Under the pieces are notes generated by a model. It saw only the letters and a list, made by a program, of their open reading frames with translations, was not told where the DNA came from and did not search any database. The position numbers and the translations under genes are program-made. From Janthinobacterium agaricidamnosum NBRC 102515 = DSM 9628 (GTDB lineage: Bacteria > Pseudomonadota > Gammaproteobacteria > Burkholderiales > Burkholderiaceae_D), in contig NZ_HG322949.1 of assembly GCF_000723165.1 (NCBI RefSeq), positions 1,803,184-1,867,183 on the forward strand: a stretch of 64,000 bases of DNA. Reading direction: 5' to 3'. Of the stretch, positions 50,185 to 58,969 are shown piece by piece. Numbering within the stretch: the first letter of the stretch is position 1; each line of letters starts with the position of its first letter.

Positions 50185-51471
50185 GTGTCCATTTACCTGA
50201 CCCACATCGGCAAGCATCAGTTCTGCAGCGGCCTGTTTTGGCAATCGTTGTCGCGGCCGCGCGAATTATTGAAGGAGGCGCGCGACCTGGCGCTGAAGAT
50301 CGATTTCGATCAACTGGTGCTGCGCAAGGAATATGCGACCGCCCAGGCCGGCTTCGCGCATGGCGCCGGCGATGGCCGCAGCGCCGTGTATTCGCTGGCG
50401 CTGGCGGTGTCGTCGGCGCTGGCGCGGCAGGGCGCCCATTATGACGGCGAAAACCAGCCGGCCCATAACTGGCTAGCGGCGTTCCGGCTGCCGGACGGCA
50501 TGTGGGCCTATTTTGCCGTGCGCGACGCCAACTTCCTGCCGAACGGCGACTTTGCCGGCAGCCGTGAGGAAGTGCTGGAGCGGCTGCACGGCGATTACGG
50601 CCTGGGCGGCTGGAACCTGGTGATCGGCGACGCCGAACTGGAAGACTACGGTTTCCACAATTTCATCGAAAAAGGCATCCTCGACCTGCTCGAGGAAAAG
50701 GGCGGCAAGATCAAGGTGTCGCCGCAGTGGGCCTTGCGGCCGTTGCGCAGCCAGCTGTTGACGCGGCGCCGCGTGGCGCTGGGCGGCGCCGTGATATTGG
50801 CGCTGTGTGCGCTGGCCGGCATCAAGATTTACCGCGACCGCGCGGAACAGGAACGCCAGCGGCTGGCCATCGTCGAGGCGCAACGGCAACTGCATCTGCA
50901 GCAACTGCCGCCGCCGGCGCCGCTGCATCCATGGGCCAGCCTGCCGCCGCCGGCGCTGCTGGCCGAGACCTGCAACCGCTACCCGCGCTTCCTGGCCAGC
51001 GGCGGCTGGGCGCTCGACGGCTACGCTTGCGACGGCCATGCGGTGCAATACGGCTGGCTGCGCCAGGATGCCAGCCTCGATTCGTTGCTGGCCCAGGTGG
51101 CCGGGGCGGTGCCGGACCTGAATGGCGAACGCGCCACGTATACCCAGCCATTGCCGGCGCTGGCCGGGCGTGATGAGGCATTGTTGCCTTACCAGGAATT
51201 GATGGCGCCGATCTTGTCGCGGCTGCAATTGATGCATGTGAATATGAAGGTGGTCAAGGCGCCGCAGCCGCCGGCCGTCAATGGCGTAACAAGCGCGGAT
51301 CCAAATGGAACTTTGATGCCTCTCTGGAACACTTATAGCTACATGATCAATACCTCGGATTGGCAGCCTGTGGAACTGGCGGCCATCCTGGATCAACCCG
51401 GTATCCGGATCAACACCATGAATTTCCGGGGCGATGCCTGGACCATTGAAGGAACTATTTATGCCAAATAA
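50185..51471 (+). CDS. pilO: Type IVb pilus inner-membrane protein PilO
   Basis: The product is 428 aa from a GTG at 50185. A cytosolic N-terminal domain (SIYLTHIGKHQFCSGLFWQS) is followed by one membrane helix at about 195-215 (ALGGAVILALCALAGIKIY) and a periplasmic part. Build and place between pilN and pilP match PilO of R64-like thin pili. The 3' end overlaps pilP by 11 bp. Confidence 0.88.
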   Translation: MSIYLTHIGKHQFCSGLFWQSLSRPRELLKEARDLALKIDFDQLVLRKEYATAQAGFAHGAGDGRSAVYSLALAVSSALARQGAHYDGENQPAHNWLAAFRLPDGMWAYFAVRDANFLPNGDFAGSREEVLERLHGDYGLGGWNLVIGDAELEDYGFHNFIEKGILDLLEEKGGKIKVSPQWALRPLRSQLLTRRRVALGGAVILALCALAGIKIYRDRAEQERQRLAIVEAQRQLHLQQLPPPAPLHPWASLPPPALLAETCNRYPRFLASGGWALDGYACDGHAVQYGWLRQDASLDSLLAQVAGAVPDLNGERATYTQPLPALAGRDEALLPYQELMAPILSRLQLMHVNMKVVKAPQPPAVNGVTSADPNGTLMPLWNTYSYMINTSDWQPVELAAILDQPGIRINTMNFRGDAWTIEGTIYAK

Positions 51472-52078
51472 TCTGAAAATCGCGATGCGCGCATGGCTAG
51501 CCGGCAGCGCCACGCTGGTCTGCATGATAGCCCAGGCGGCCGGTCCGGTCCAGCCGGCGGCATCGGCATCGGCCGCGGCGCCGGCGCCGGCTGCGGCGGT
51601 ATCGGCTTCCGCCAATGCGCAGGCGCAGGCGGTGTCCGACACCTTGAGCAAGATCGAAGCCGAGACGCTGGTGCTGAAGGCGCGCGAGCGGCAATTGTCG
51701 GTCAAGGCCAGCATCGGCGCCCGCGAACAGGAAATCGCCACGCGCCAGTTCGAGCGCAGCCTGCTGGTGCGCGCGCCGCTGCATGGCGAGCCGACGCTGG
51801 TGGCGGTGGAGGGCATGGGACGGCGCCTGGTCGCCACGCTGGAATTCGACAATGGCGACAAGGTCGAAGTGCGCCAGGGCGACCAGCTCGAAGGCGGCGC
51901 CCGCGTGGTCGCGGTCGAGCCGGGCGCGCTGGTGCTGCAAACGCCGCGCAAGCAACGGGTCCGGCTCAATATCGTGCAGCGCCAGCCGGAGCGCGGCAAT
52001 CTGAACAATCCGAATAATCTGAATAACAACGTCGCCGCCGGCGCGCTGTCGCTGCCTTTGCCACCACAGGGGAAATGA
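51461..52078 (+). CDS. pilP: Type IVb pilus protein PilP
   Basis: The product is 205 aa; AAGGAA precedes the ATG at 51461. A signal peptide (about 1-26) is followed by an Ala/Pro/Ser linker, a helix (SDTLSKIEAETLVLKARERQ) and a small beta domain (GRRLVATLEFDNGDKVEVRQ). PilP probably links inner-membrane and secretin parts. The C-terminus has an Asn-rich run (NLNNPNNLNNN). Confidence 0.85.
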   Translation: MPNNLKIAMRAWLAGSATLVCMIAQAAGPVQPAASASAAAPAPAAAVSASANAQAQAVSDTLSKIEAETLVLKARERQLSVKASIGAREQEIATRQFERSLLVRAPLHGEPTLVAVEGMGRRLVATLEFDNGDKVEVRQGDQLEGGARVVAVEPGALVLQTPRKQRVRLNIVQRQPERGNLNNPNNLNNNVAAGALSLPLPPQGK

Positions 52079-53688
52079 AGATGATCGCCAAACAAGCAGA
52101 TAACCGTACCGTGCTGCCGCTGCGCCGCGTCGGCCCCGCCGTCAGCGCCGTCGCCAGCGGCGAGGTATTGAGCCGCAGCGGCACTTTCGAGGCCAGCAGC
52201 GAGCAAGTCAAGCTGCTGTGCCTGCTGGCCGGCGGCCAGCTGCTGGTGGCCTATGGCCAGGGCACCAATCCGCATGTGCTGTCGTATTGCGCGCGGCTGG
52301 AAAAAATGGGCCAGCCGTTCAAGCTGGTGTTCACCGATATCGAGGCGATCACCGCCTTGTACCAGGATGGCCATGCCGGCGCCGGCGGACGCCGCCAGGA
52401 GCATTCGATGATGCAGGTGACGGCCAAGGATTTGCTGACCAAGGCATGCAGCGCGCGCGCATCGGACATCCATATCCGGGTCGAACGCAACGCCACCGAA
52501 GTCTATTTCCGCATCCATAACGACCTGGTGCTGAACAGCAGCCAGACCGTCGAATACGGCACCCGCCTGCTGGCCACCTTGTATGGCGCGATGACGTCGG
52601 TGTCCGACAGTTCGTACAAGCCGACCGAACGGCAGGACGCCAGCATCGCCGACCGCGACAAGCTGCCGCCGATGCTGTACGGCGTGCGGATCGCCACCGC
52701 GCCGACCAGCGAAGGCACGGTGATGGTGCTGCGCCTGCTGTATAACGACGCCGGCGACCATATCGACCTGCGCCCGCTCGGCTTCAGCGACAAGCATGCG
52801 GCGCTGCTGCAATGCCTGAAGGAACAACCGATCGGCATGAACATCATTTGCGGCCCGACCGGTTCCGGCAAGTCGACCACGCTGCAGCGCGTGCTGACCG
52901 GCCAGATCCTGGAAACCGAGCACAAGCTGCATGTGCTGACGGTGGAAGACCCGGTCGAATATCCGATCGACGGCGCGGTGCAGACCTCGGTCATCAACGC
53001 CCCGACCGAAGAAGAGCGCAGCCGCATGTTTTCGGCGGCGATCTCGAATGCGCTGCGGCTCGACCCGGACACCATCATGATCGGCGAAATGCGCGACCGC
53101 GCGTCGGCCCAGAATGCGCTGCGCGCCGCGATGACCGGCCACCAGGTCTGGACCACGGTGCACGCCAACAGCGCCATCGCGATCATCGACCGGCTGGCCG
53201 ACCTGGGCTTGCCGATGAACCTGATCAGCGACCATACGCTGATCACCGGCCTGGTCAGCCAGCGCCTGGTCAAGCTGCTGTGCCCGGATTGCAAGGTGCC
53301 GTACGCCGAAGGCCGGCAAGCGCTGTCCGAAGCGGCCCAGACGCGTTTGCGCCGTGCCTTGCCCTACGGTATGGACCGGGTCTGCGTGGCCGGTCCCGGC
53401 TGCCCGACCTGCAATGGCCACGGCACCATCGGCCGCACCGTGGTGGCCGAGGTGATCACGCCGGACGAGCGCTTTTTCAGCTACGTGCGGGCGGGCGACA
53501 AATCGGCCGCGCTGCGCTATTGGCAAACCAACCTGGGCGGCCAGACGCTGCTCGCGCATACGCTGTCGAAAGTGGCGCAGGGCCTGGTCGATCCGCGCAT
53601 GGCGGAGCAGGTGGTCGGCCATCTGACCAGCGAAATCCCGGTGCAGACCGCGCGTCTGAGCATCGCGGAGGACAGCCATGCTGGCTGA
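52075..53688 (+). CDS. pilQ: Type IVb pilus assembly ATPase PilQ
   Basis: The product is 537 aa, GspE/PilB superfamily. Asp box ASDIHIRVERNATEV, Walker A CGPTGSGKSTTLQR, Asp box 2 LTVEDPVEYPIDG, Walker B TIMIGEMRDRAS, and His box TGHQVWTTVHANSA are all present. A zinc-type motif CPDCK with GCPTCNGHG follows. It powers pilus extension. It overlaps pilP by 4 bp and pilR by 11 bp. Confidence 0.96.
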   Translation: MKMIAKQADNRTVLPLRRVGPAVSAVASGEVLSRSGTFEASSEQVKLLCLLAGGQLLVAYGQGTNPHVLSYCARLEKMGQPFKLVFTDIEAITALYQDGHAGAGGRRQEHSMMQVTAKDLLTKACSARASDIHIRVERNATEVYFRIHNDLVLNSSQTVEYGTRLLATLYGAMTSVSDSSYKPTERQDASIADRDKLPPMLYGVRIATAPTSEGTVMVLRLLYNDAGDHIDLRPLGFSDKHAALLQCLKEQPIGMNIICGPTGSGKSTTLQRVLTGQILETEHKLHVLTVEDPVEYPIDGAVQTSVINAPTEEERSRMFSAAISNALRLDPDTIMIGEMRDRASAQNALRAAMTGHQVWTTVHANSAIAIIDRLADLGLPMNLISDHTLITGLVSQRLVKLLCPDCKVPYAEGRQALSEAAQTRLRRALPYGMDRVCVAGPGCPTCNGHGTIGRTVVAEVITPDERFFSYVRAGDKSAALRYWQTNLGGQTLLAHTLSKVAQGLVDPRMAEQVVGHLTSEIPVQTARLSIAEDSHAG

Positions 53689-54754
53689 ACTGAATCACCA
53701 TTGGGCCAAGCTGCAGTTTTCCGAACTGCCGCGGCTGCGGCTGTACCGCAAGATCGCCAAGATGCTGTCGAACGGCTTGCCCTTGCTGAAGATCCTCGAT
53801 GAATTGTGGGAGCGCGCCTCGTCGCGCGGCCGCAATCCGAACGAGCCGATGGCGCTGGTGCTGTCGGACTGCCGGCGCATGGTGCAGAACGGCCGCTCGC
53901 TGGCCGACGGCCTGGCCGACTGGATCCCGGTCAATGAACAAATGATCATCGGCGCCGGCGAACAGTCGGGCCGCCTGGAATCGACGCTGGGAGTGCTGAT
54001 CGACGTGGTGCAGGCGCAAAAGAAGATCAAGAACGTGATTTTGTCGGGGCTCAGCTACCCGCTGGCGATCGGCGGGCTGATCCTGATTTACCTGTACATC
54101 TTCGGCACCCGCGTGATTCCCGAATTCGCCAGGATGCTGGACCCGGCCGGCTGGCACGGCGCGGCCCGTTCGCTGTATGTGATGTCGCAGCTGGTGCAGC
54201 ACTGGATGGTGGCCATCGTCGGGCTGGTGCTGGCCGTGATCGCCGTGCTGCTGCTGTCGATGCCTTACTGGCGCGGCAACCTGCGCGTCATCGCCGACCG
54301 TTTCGCGCCGTATTCGATTTACCGCCTGATCATCGGCAGCGGCTTCCTGATGGCGTTTTCGGCCTTGCAGTTCGCCGGCATCACGGTTGAAAAATCGCTG
54401 ATGCGCCTGGCCCAGCGCGCCCAGCCATGGCTGCGCGAACGGCTCGACGGCGCGCTGCTGGGCGTCAAGTCCGGCCTCAATTGCGGCGAAGCGCTGCGCG
54501 CCGCCGGCTACGGTTTTCCGTCGCCGGAACTGGTCGACGATTTGTGCGTGTACGCCCAATACCGGGGGTTCGCCGAGGCCCTCAAATTGATGGCCGACGA
54601 ATGGATGGAAGAGGGTGTCGCCACCATCGAGCGGCAAATGAAATTGCTGAACGGCGCATCGATCGTCTGCCTGGCCACCGTGATCGGCTGGCTGGTGACC
54701 GGCTTTTTCGGCATACAGCAAGAAATCGCCACCATGACCCGCGCGGTGCATTAG
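53678..54754 (+). CDS. pilR: Type IVb pilus inner-membrane platform protein PilR
   Basis: The product is 358 aa, GspF/PilC family. Three membrane segments lie at about 125-150, 170-195 and 325-350. Typical stretches are YRKIAKMLSNGLPLLKILDE and IIGAGEQSGRLESTLGVL. It anchors PilQ and the pilin. Confidence 0.94.
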   Translation: MLAELNHHWAKLQFSELPRLRLYRKIAKMLSNGLPLLKILDELWERASSRGRNPNEPMALVLSDCRRMVQNGRSLADGLADWIPVNEQMIIGAGEQSGRLESTLGVLIDVVQAQKKIKNVILSGLSYPLAIGGLILIYLYIFGTRVIPEFARMLDPAGWHGAARSLYVMSQLVQHWMVAIVGLVLAVIAVLLLSMPYWRGNLRVIADRFAPYSIYRLIIGSGFLMAFSALQFAGITVEKSLMRLAQRAQPWLRERLDGALLGVKSGLNCGEALRAAGYGFPSPELVDDLCVYAQYRGFAEALKLMADEWMEEGVATIERQMKLLNGASIVCLATVIGWLVTGFFGIQQEIATMTRAVH

Positions 54755-54851
54755 CGCGCCGGTTTTTGTAAAGAATCAGCGTGGTGAAAACCACGCGGCA
54801 GTCGCAGTGAAGTTTAATTCCGTCGTTTAATTTTTTTAACTGGAGCCTGAC

Positions 54852-55388
54852 ATGAAACGCACTAACACAATGAATCAACTGCCATCGCCATTGTTCCGTC
54901 AACAGGGCGCGTCGCTGCTGGAAGGCATCGCCTATCTGGGCATCGCCGCGCTGGTGATCCTGGGCGCCGTGTCGCTGCTGAACGGCGCGTTCAGCAGCGC
55001 CCAGTCGAACCGTTCCGCCGAAGAGCTGATTTCGGTGCGCACCGCCGTCAAGAAACTGTATATGGCGTCCGGCTATGGCACCGGCAGCCTGAATGCCCAG
55101 TTGGTGACGGCGCGCGTGCTGCCCAACGGCTTGACGCAAAACGGCGCCACGATCACCAATTCCTTCGGCGGCCCGGTGACCATCACCGGCGCCACCTCGA
55201 ATTTCACGGTGGCTTACGGCCAGGTGCCGCAAGACGTCTGCATCAGCACCGTCACCGGCGCCAGCGGCTGGAGCACGATCAGCTCCACTGGCGGCGGCGC
55301 CCCGGTCTCGACGTTCCCGGTCACCGCGACCGACGCCGGCAAGGTGTGCGCGGCCGCCAATAACGACCTGACCTTCACCGCCAGCTGA
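54852..55388 (+). CDS. pilS: Major type IVb prepilin PilS
   Basis: The product is 178 aa with GGAG upstream of the ATG. A 19-residue leader ends QQG, and the mature protein starts ASLLEGIAYLGIAALVILGA, with Glu at position +5 as required. The rest is a pilin head with two Cys (DVCISTV and GKVCAAANN) that can form the usual C-terminal disulfide loop. No prepilin peptidase gene is seen in the window, so processing depends on one elsewhere. Confidence 0.93.
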   Translation: MKRTNTMNQLPSPLFRQQGASLLEGIAYLGIAALVILGAVSLLNGAFSSAQSNRSAEELISVRTAVKKLYMASGYGTGSLNAQLVTARVLPNGLTQNGATITNSFGGPVTITGATSNFTVAYGQVPQDVCISTVTGASGWSTISSTGGGAPVSTFPVTATDAGKVCAAANNDLTFTAS

Positions 55389-55427
55389 TTTACCCCCGAC
55401 TCAACCAATAAATAGATTGCTCATCCG

Positions 55428-56399
55428 ATGCTTGCTGCTACCACTGTCAAGGAACTTCGATTTTCCGAACTGTACCTGGGTCACGAAACCCTGGACGACC
55501 GCTTTTCGGAAACTCCGGGCGCCGACGTCAATATACTGTCCGCCGGTCCCGCGCTGCGCCGCGACCTGGACTTGCTGCTGGCGATGTGCCGCGACGCCCT
55601 GGCGGCGGTGAGCAACTCGCAACGTTGCCGGGTGCTGTATGACGGCGTACCGTATCATGTGTCGGTGATGCGCACCACCGGCGGCACGGTGTTCGTGCTG
55701 CGCCGTATCGCCGGCACGATACCGTCGTTGTCCTCGCTCGGCATTCCCGATGCGTACCTGCGCCGCTTGCAGGTGCGCGACATGAGCGGCCTGTTCATCA
55801 TCAGCGGGCCGTCCAAGTCGGGCAAGACCACCACCGCCTGCGCGCTGATCAAGCAGCGCCTGCAAGCCTTCGGCGGGCTGGCGGTGACCGGCGAGGAATT
55901 GATCGAACTGCCGCTGGAAGGCCATCACGGCACCGGCGTGTGCTATCAAACCACCATCGGCGGCCAGCTGTCGTTCCGCGAGGGCTGGAATAACCTGATG
56001 CGCTCCGGCGCGCAGATCATCTTCGTCGACGAAATACGCGATGAAGAAAGCGCGGCGGCGGTGCTGCGCGCCAGCATGGAAGGACGTTTGATCATCACCA
56101 CCATCCCGGCCGACAGCGCGATCCAGGCCATCATCAAGCTCGACGCGCTGGCGGCCGAACGGCTGGCGCCGGCCAGCGTCAAGACCTTGATGGCCGATGG
56201 CTTGGCCGGCGTGCTGCACCAGCGCCTGGGACGCGACGGCAAGCAGCCGCTGATGACGGAAACGCTGTTCCTGCGCGATGCGCTGCGCACCCGCAGCATC
56301 TTGCGCGACGGCGCCTACGACCAGCTGGCGGTCGATATCAAGCAGCAGATGGCGGCGATGATTTCCAGCTACGAACCAGCCCGGCGGGTGCTGGCGTGA
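55428..56399 (+). CDS. Second secretion ATPase of the pil operon (PilT/VirB11-like)
   Basis: The product is 323 aa. Walker A GPSKSGKTTTAC and Walker B IIFVDEIRDEES are present. The Asp box and His box are degenerate compared with PilT (TGEELIELP and RLIITTIPADSA, with His replaced by Pro). It lies between pilS and pilM, where R64-type operons usually have the lytic transglycosylase and peptidase. It could be a retraction motor, as BfpF or TcpT partners, or a weakened regulator of PilQ. The stop overlaps pilM (TGATG). Confidence 0.82.
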   Translation: MLAATTVKELRFSELYLGHETLDDRFSETPGADVNILSAGPALRRDLDLLLAMCRDALAAVSNSQRCRVLYDGVPYHVSVMRTTGGTVFVLRRIAGTIPSLSSLGIPDAYLRRLQVRDMSGLFIISGPSKSGKTTTACALIKQRLQAFGGLAVTGEELIELPLEGHHGTGVCYQTTIGGQLSFREGWNNLMRSGAQIIFVDEIRDEESAAAVLRASMEGRLIITTIPADSAIQAIIKLDALAAERLAPASVKTLMADGLAGVLHQRLGRDGKQPLMTETLFLRDALRTRSILRDGAYDQLAVDIKQQMAAMISSYEPARRVLA

Positions 56400-56890
56400 T
56401 GCTGCCGCTGGTCGTGCTGACGCTGATGATGTCGCTGGCCGGCTACTACGGCACGCGGCATCCCGAGCACAGCGTCGACAATGTCGCGCAAGTGGCGCAG
56501 TCCGGCGCGCTGGCGGCCGGCATGGCCAGCTACCGCGATGCGCTGATCGCGTATTTCGCCAGCCATCCGGGACAAACCGGCAGCGTCACGCAGCAGGCGC
56601 TGATCGCCGCCAAGGTACTGCCATCCTGGTCGCCGCTGGCCGGCGCCGCGGCGCCGCTGTGGAATAATTACCGCACGCCGGATGGCATCCTGTACATCTA
56701 CGCCGGCGCTGCGCTGCCGCACAACATCACGGCGGAGCTGCTGGCGCTGTCGAACAACTCGGTGCTGGTAGGCGGCTTCGGCTCCGGCACGTCATCGTTT
56801 GCACCGGCGCTGGGAGGGATGACGACCATCGCACGACCGCCGGTGACGATCCCGCAAGGCAGCCCGGTGTGGCTGGCCATACTCAACTGA
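56399..56890 (+). CDS. pilM: Type IVb pilus protein PilM
   Basis: The product is 163 aa with a single N-terminal membrane helix (PLVVLTLMMSLAGYYG) and a periplasmic domain with ASYRDALIAYFASHPGQTG. This matches the R64-type PilM, which is unrelated to the actin-like PilM of type IVa pili. An upstream GTG adds one residue. Confidence 0.78.
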   Translation: MLPLVVLTLMMSLAGYYGTRHPEHSVDNVAQVAQSGALAAGMASYRDALIAYFASHPGQTGSVTQQALIAAKVLPSWSPLAGAAAPLWNNYRTPDGILYIYAGAALPHNITAELLALSNNSVLVGGFGSGTSSFAPALGGMTTIARPPVTIPQGSPVWLAILN

Positions 56891-56902
56891 ATGGAATCTC
56901 GC

Positions 56903-58267
56903 ATGTTATCCAAGCAAGGCGGCATGAGCCTGATCGAAGTGCTGGGCGCGCTGGCCATCAGCGCGATACTGCTGTCCGGCCTGACGGCGCTGGTCGACAG
57001 CTCGCTGGCCGACACCAAGGCCGACCAGGCGGGCGCCTACCAGGCCGCGATCGGCGCGGCGGCGGCGCACTACCTGGCCGATAATTACGGCGTGCTGGCC
57101 ATTTCCGCCAATATAGGCGTCACCAAGCCAGTGACGCTGACTGCGCTGAAGAACGCCGGCGAAATTTCACCGTTGCAGGCGGCCGCCAATGTCTATGGCC
57201 AGACGCCGTGCCTGCTGGTACGCGCCCGCAATGCGTCGCCCACCAATCCGGCCATCGTGCTCGATGCGCTGGTGGTGACCGAGGGCGGCCAGGCCATCGG
57301 CGACGCCAGCATCGCCTATGTCGCGGCGCAAGCGGGCAAAGGCGGCGGTTACATCAATAGCCTGAACTCCGCCGTGGCGCAGGGTTCCGGCGGCGCGTGG
57401 TCGTTGAGCGCCGCCACCACGCCGACGCTGAACCAGTTCAACAGCGTCAGTTGCAGCGGCCAGCCGGCCAACGCCGGCCACCTGGTCACCGCGCTGCTGT
57501 CCAACGGCGCCGGCCAAAGCTCGCAGGACTTTTTGTACCGTAACAAGGTGCCGGGCATGGATGTGCTGAACCAGATGCAGACGCCGATCGGCATGGCCAA
57601 TGGCGCGGCGGTCGATCCGGGCACCGCCTGCGGCAGCGTGGCGGCGATCGCCACCGACAAGACCAACGGCAGCCTGCTGTATTGCAACAAGATCTCAGGC
57701 ACCTGGCAAGGCTCCGGTTCTTCGTGGAAGGCGCCGGTCGATACCTATGCCAGCCTGCCCGCCGGCGATGCGGTCGGCGACGTGCGCATGGTCAAGAACA
57801 TCAGCCGCGCGTTTACCGTCGACCCGTCGGGCAAATGGGTGGCGCTGGCGGTCGACCAGAACGGCGACATGAATGTGCCGGGCAAGCTTGCCGTCGGAGG
57901 GGATGCCAATATCCGTGGCGATGCCAATATTCATGGCAATGCCACTATCGATGCAAACGCCACTGTCGGCGGTGGCGCCACGGTAGGCGCTAGTGTCATC
58001 GCCGGTGGCGCTGGTACTTTCGGCGGCGCCGTCAGCGGCCAAAGCGTGGAGGCCAAGGACTGGATTGTCGGCCAGACCGTGCAGGTATGGAAAGAAGGCA
58101 AAGAGGGCGATGTGTGTCATATCTTCACTGCGGATCCGAAGATCATCCTCAATCGTATCGGCACCATCGTACTGGAGAGCCGTTCGCCCATGCCGGGACA
58201 TACCCCGACCGCACTGATTTGCTCTGGCGTACCCGGTAACGCCCGTCTGGTACGGCTGGTGTCCTGA
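56903..58267 (+). CDS. pilV: Minor pilin/tip adhesin PilV, single-copy C-terminus
   Basis: The product is 454 aa from the ATG at 56903, which has GGAA at good spacing (an ATG at 56891 adds four residues). A type III signal sequence KQGG|MSLIEVLGALAISA is present with Glu at +5. The body shows the PilV pattern (AAAHYLADNYGVLAISANIG, MDVLNQMQTPIGMANGAAVD). Residues about 330-385 are hexapeptide-like repeats (GDANIRGDANIHGNATID, then VGGGATVGASVIAGG) that should form a left-handed beta helix stalk. A C-terminal receptor-binding-like domain follows. No shufflon repeats or recombinase are visible, so the tip is fixed here. Confidence 0.88.
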   Translation: MLSKQGGMSLIEVLGALAISAILLSGLTALVDSSLADTKADQAGAYQAAIGAAAAHYLADNYGVLAISANIGVTKPVTLTALKNAGEISPLQAAANVYGQTPCLLVRARNASPTNPAIVLDALVVTEGGQAIGDASIAYVAAQAGKGGGYINSLNSAVAQGSGGAWSLSAATTPTLNQFNSVSCSGQPANAGHLVTALLSNGAGQSSQDFLYRNKVPGMDVLNQMQTPIGMANGAAVDPGTACGSVAAIATDKTNGSLLYCNKISGTWQGSGSSWKAPVDTYASLPAGDAVGDVRMVKNISRAFTVDPSGKWVALAVDQNGDMNVPGKLAVGGDANIRGDANIHGNATIDANATVGGGATVGASVIAGGAGTFGGAVSGQSVEAKDWIVGQTVQVWKEGKEGDVCHIFTADPKIILNRIGTIVLESRSPMPGHTPTALICSGVPGNARLVRLVS

Positions 58268-58269
58268 CG

Positions 58270-58755
58270 ATGAGGATGAATGTTTTCAAGCTTATGCCGA
58301 GGCTGGCGCGCCGCGTCAGCCCGGCCCGCATCGCGTGCCTGTTGCTGGCCATGCTGCCGATGACGCAGGCGCGCGCCTGCTGGGAAGACGCCGCCAGGCT
58401 GTACGGCGTCAACCCGGAGCTGCTGTACGCGGTCGCCAAGACCGAATCGCAGCTTAATCCGCGCGCGGTGCACCGCAATGCGAACGGCACGCGCGATATC
58501 GGCCTGATGCAGATTAACAGCACCTGGCTGCCGGTGCTGCATAAATACGGCATCGACGAACAGCAGTTGCTCGACGCCTGCACCAGCATCTATGTCGGCG
58601 CGTGGATCATGGCCGACAATATGCGGCGCATGGGCAATTCGTGGCAGGCGGTCGGCGCGTACAACGCCGCCAATCCGGTATTGCGCGCAAGTTATGCGTT
58701 GAAAGTCTATAAAAACCTGCCGTCCACCGCGCTGGGCACGCCCGCCGCCCAATAA
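58270..58755 (+). CDS. Pilus-associated lytic transglycosylase
   Basis: The product is 161 aa. A signal peptide (about 1-34, ending QARA) is followed by an SLT domain with the catalytic Glu in VAKTESQLNP and the signature DIGLMQINSTW. It is called PilT in R64, not to be confused with the PilT ATPase. It opens peptidoglycan for the pilus. Last gene of the pil operon, 2 bp after pilV. Confidence 0.92.
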   Translation: MRMNVFKLMPRLARRVSPARIACLLLAMLPMTQARACWEDAARLYGVNPELLYAVAKTESQLNPRAVHRNANGTRDIGLMQINSTWLPVLHKYGIDEQQLLDACTSIYVGAWIMADNMRRMGNSWQAVGAYNAANPVLRASYALKVYKNLPSTALGTPAAQ

Positions 58756-58773
58756 ATCTGATCGATGCCATTG

Positions 58774-58800
58774 CGCCGCCCGCTTCACCGCCGGGCGGCG
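58774..58800 (+). terminator. Terminator of the pil operon
   Basis: A 9-bp perfect stem CGCCGCCCG / CGGGCGGCG with a 9-nt loop is followed by TTGTCGTTG. It lies 19 bp after the last pil gene. Confidence 0.7.
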
Positions 58801-58969
58801 TTGTCGTTGACCTTGTTGTAATGCGCGTGCATTTCAGGCATATCAAAACATGAAATAATTATGACAAAAAATCATACTTACTTATAAAAAATAATTACTT
58901 TTAACATAATCATCGGCAGCATAAGATGGCTTGTCATTTTGTCCAACGATCAATTATGTGAGGTAATGT

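Noticed and set aside
50473..53679. 1068-aa minus-strand frame across pilO, pilP and pilQ
   Set aside because: It covers three well-supported genes on the other strand and has no recognisable domain or start signal.
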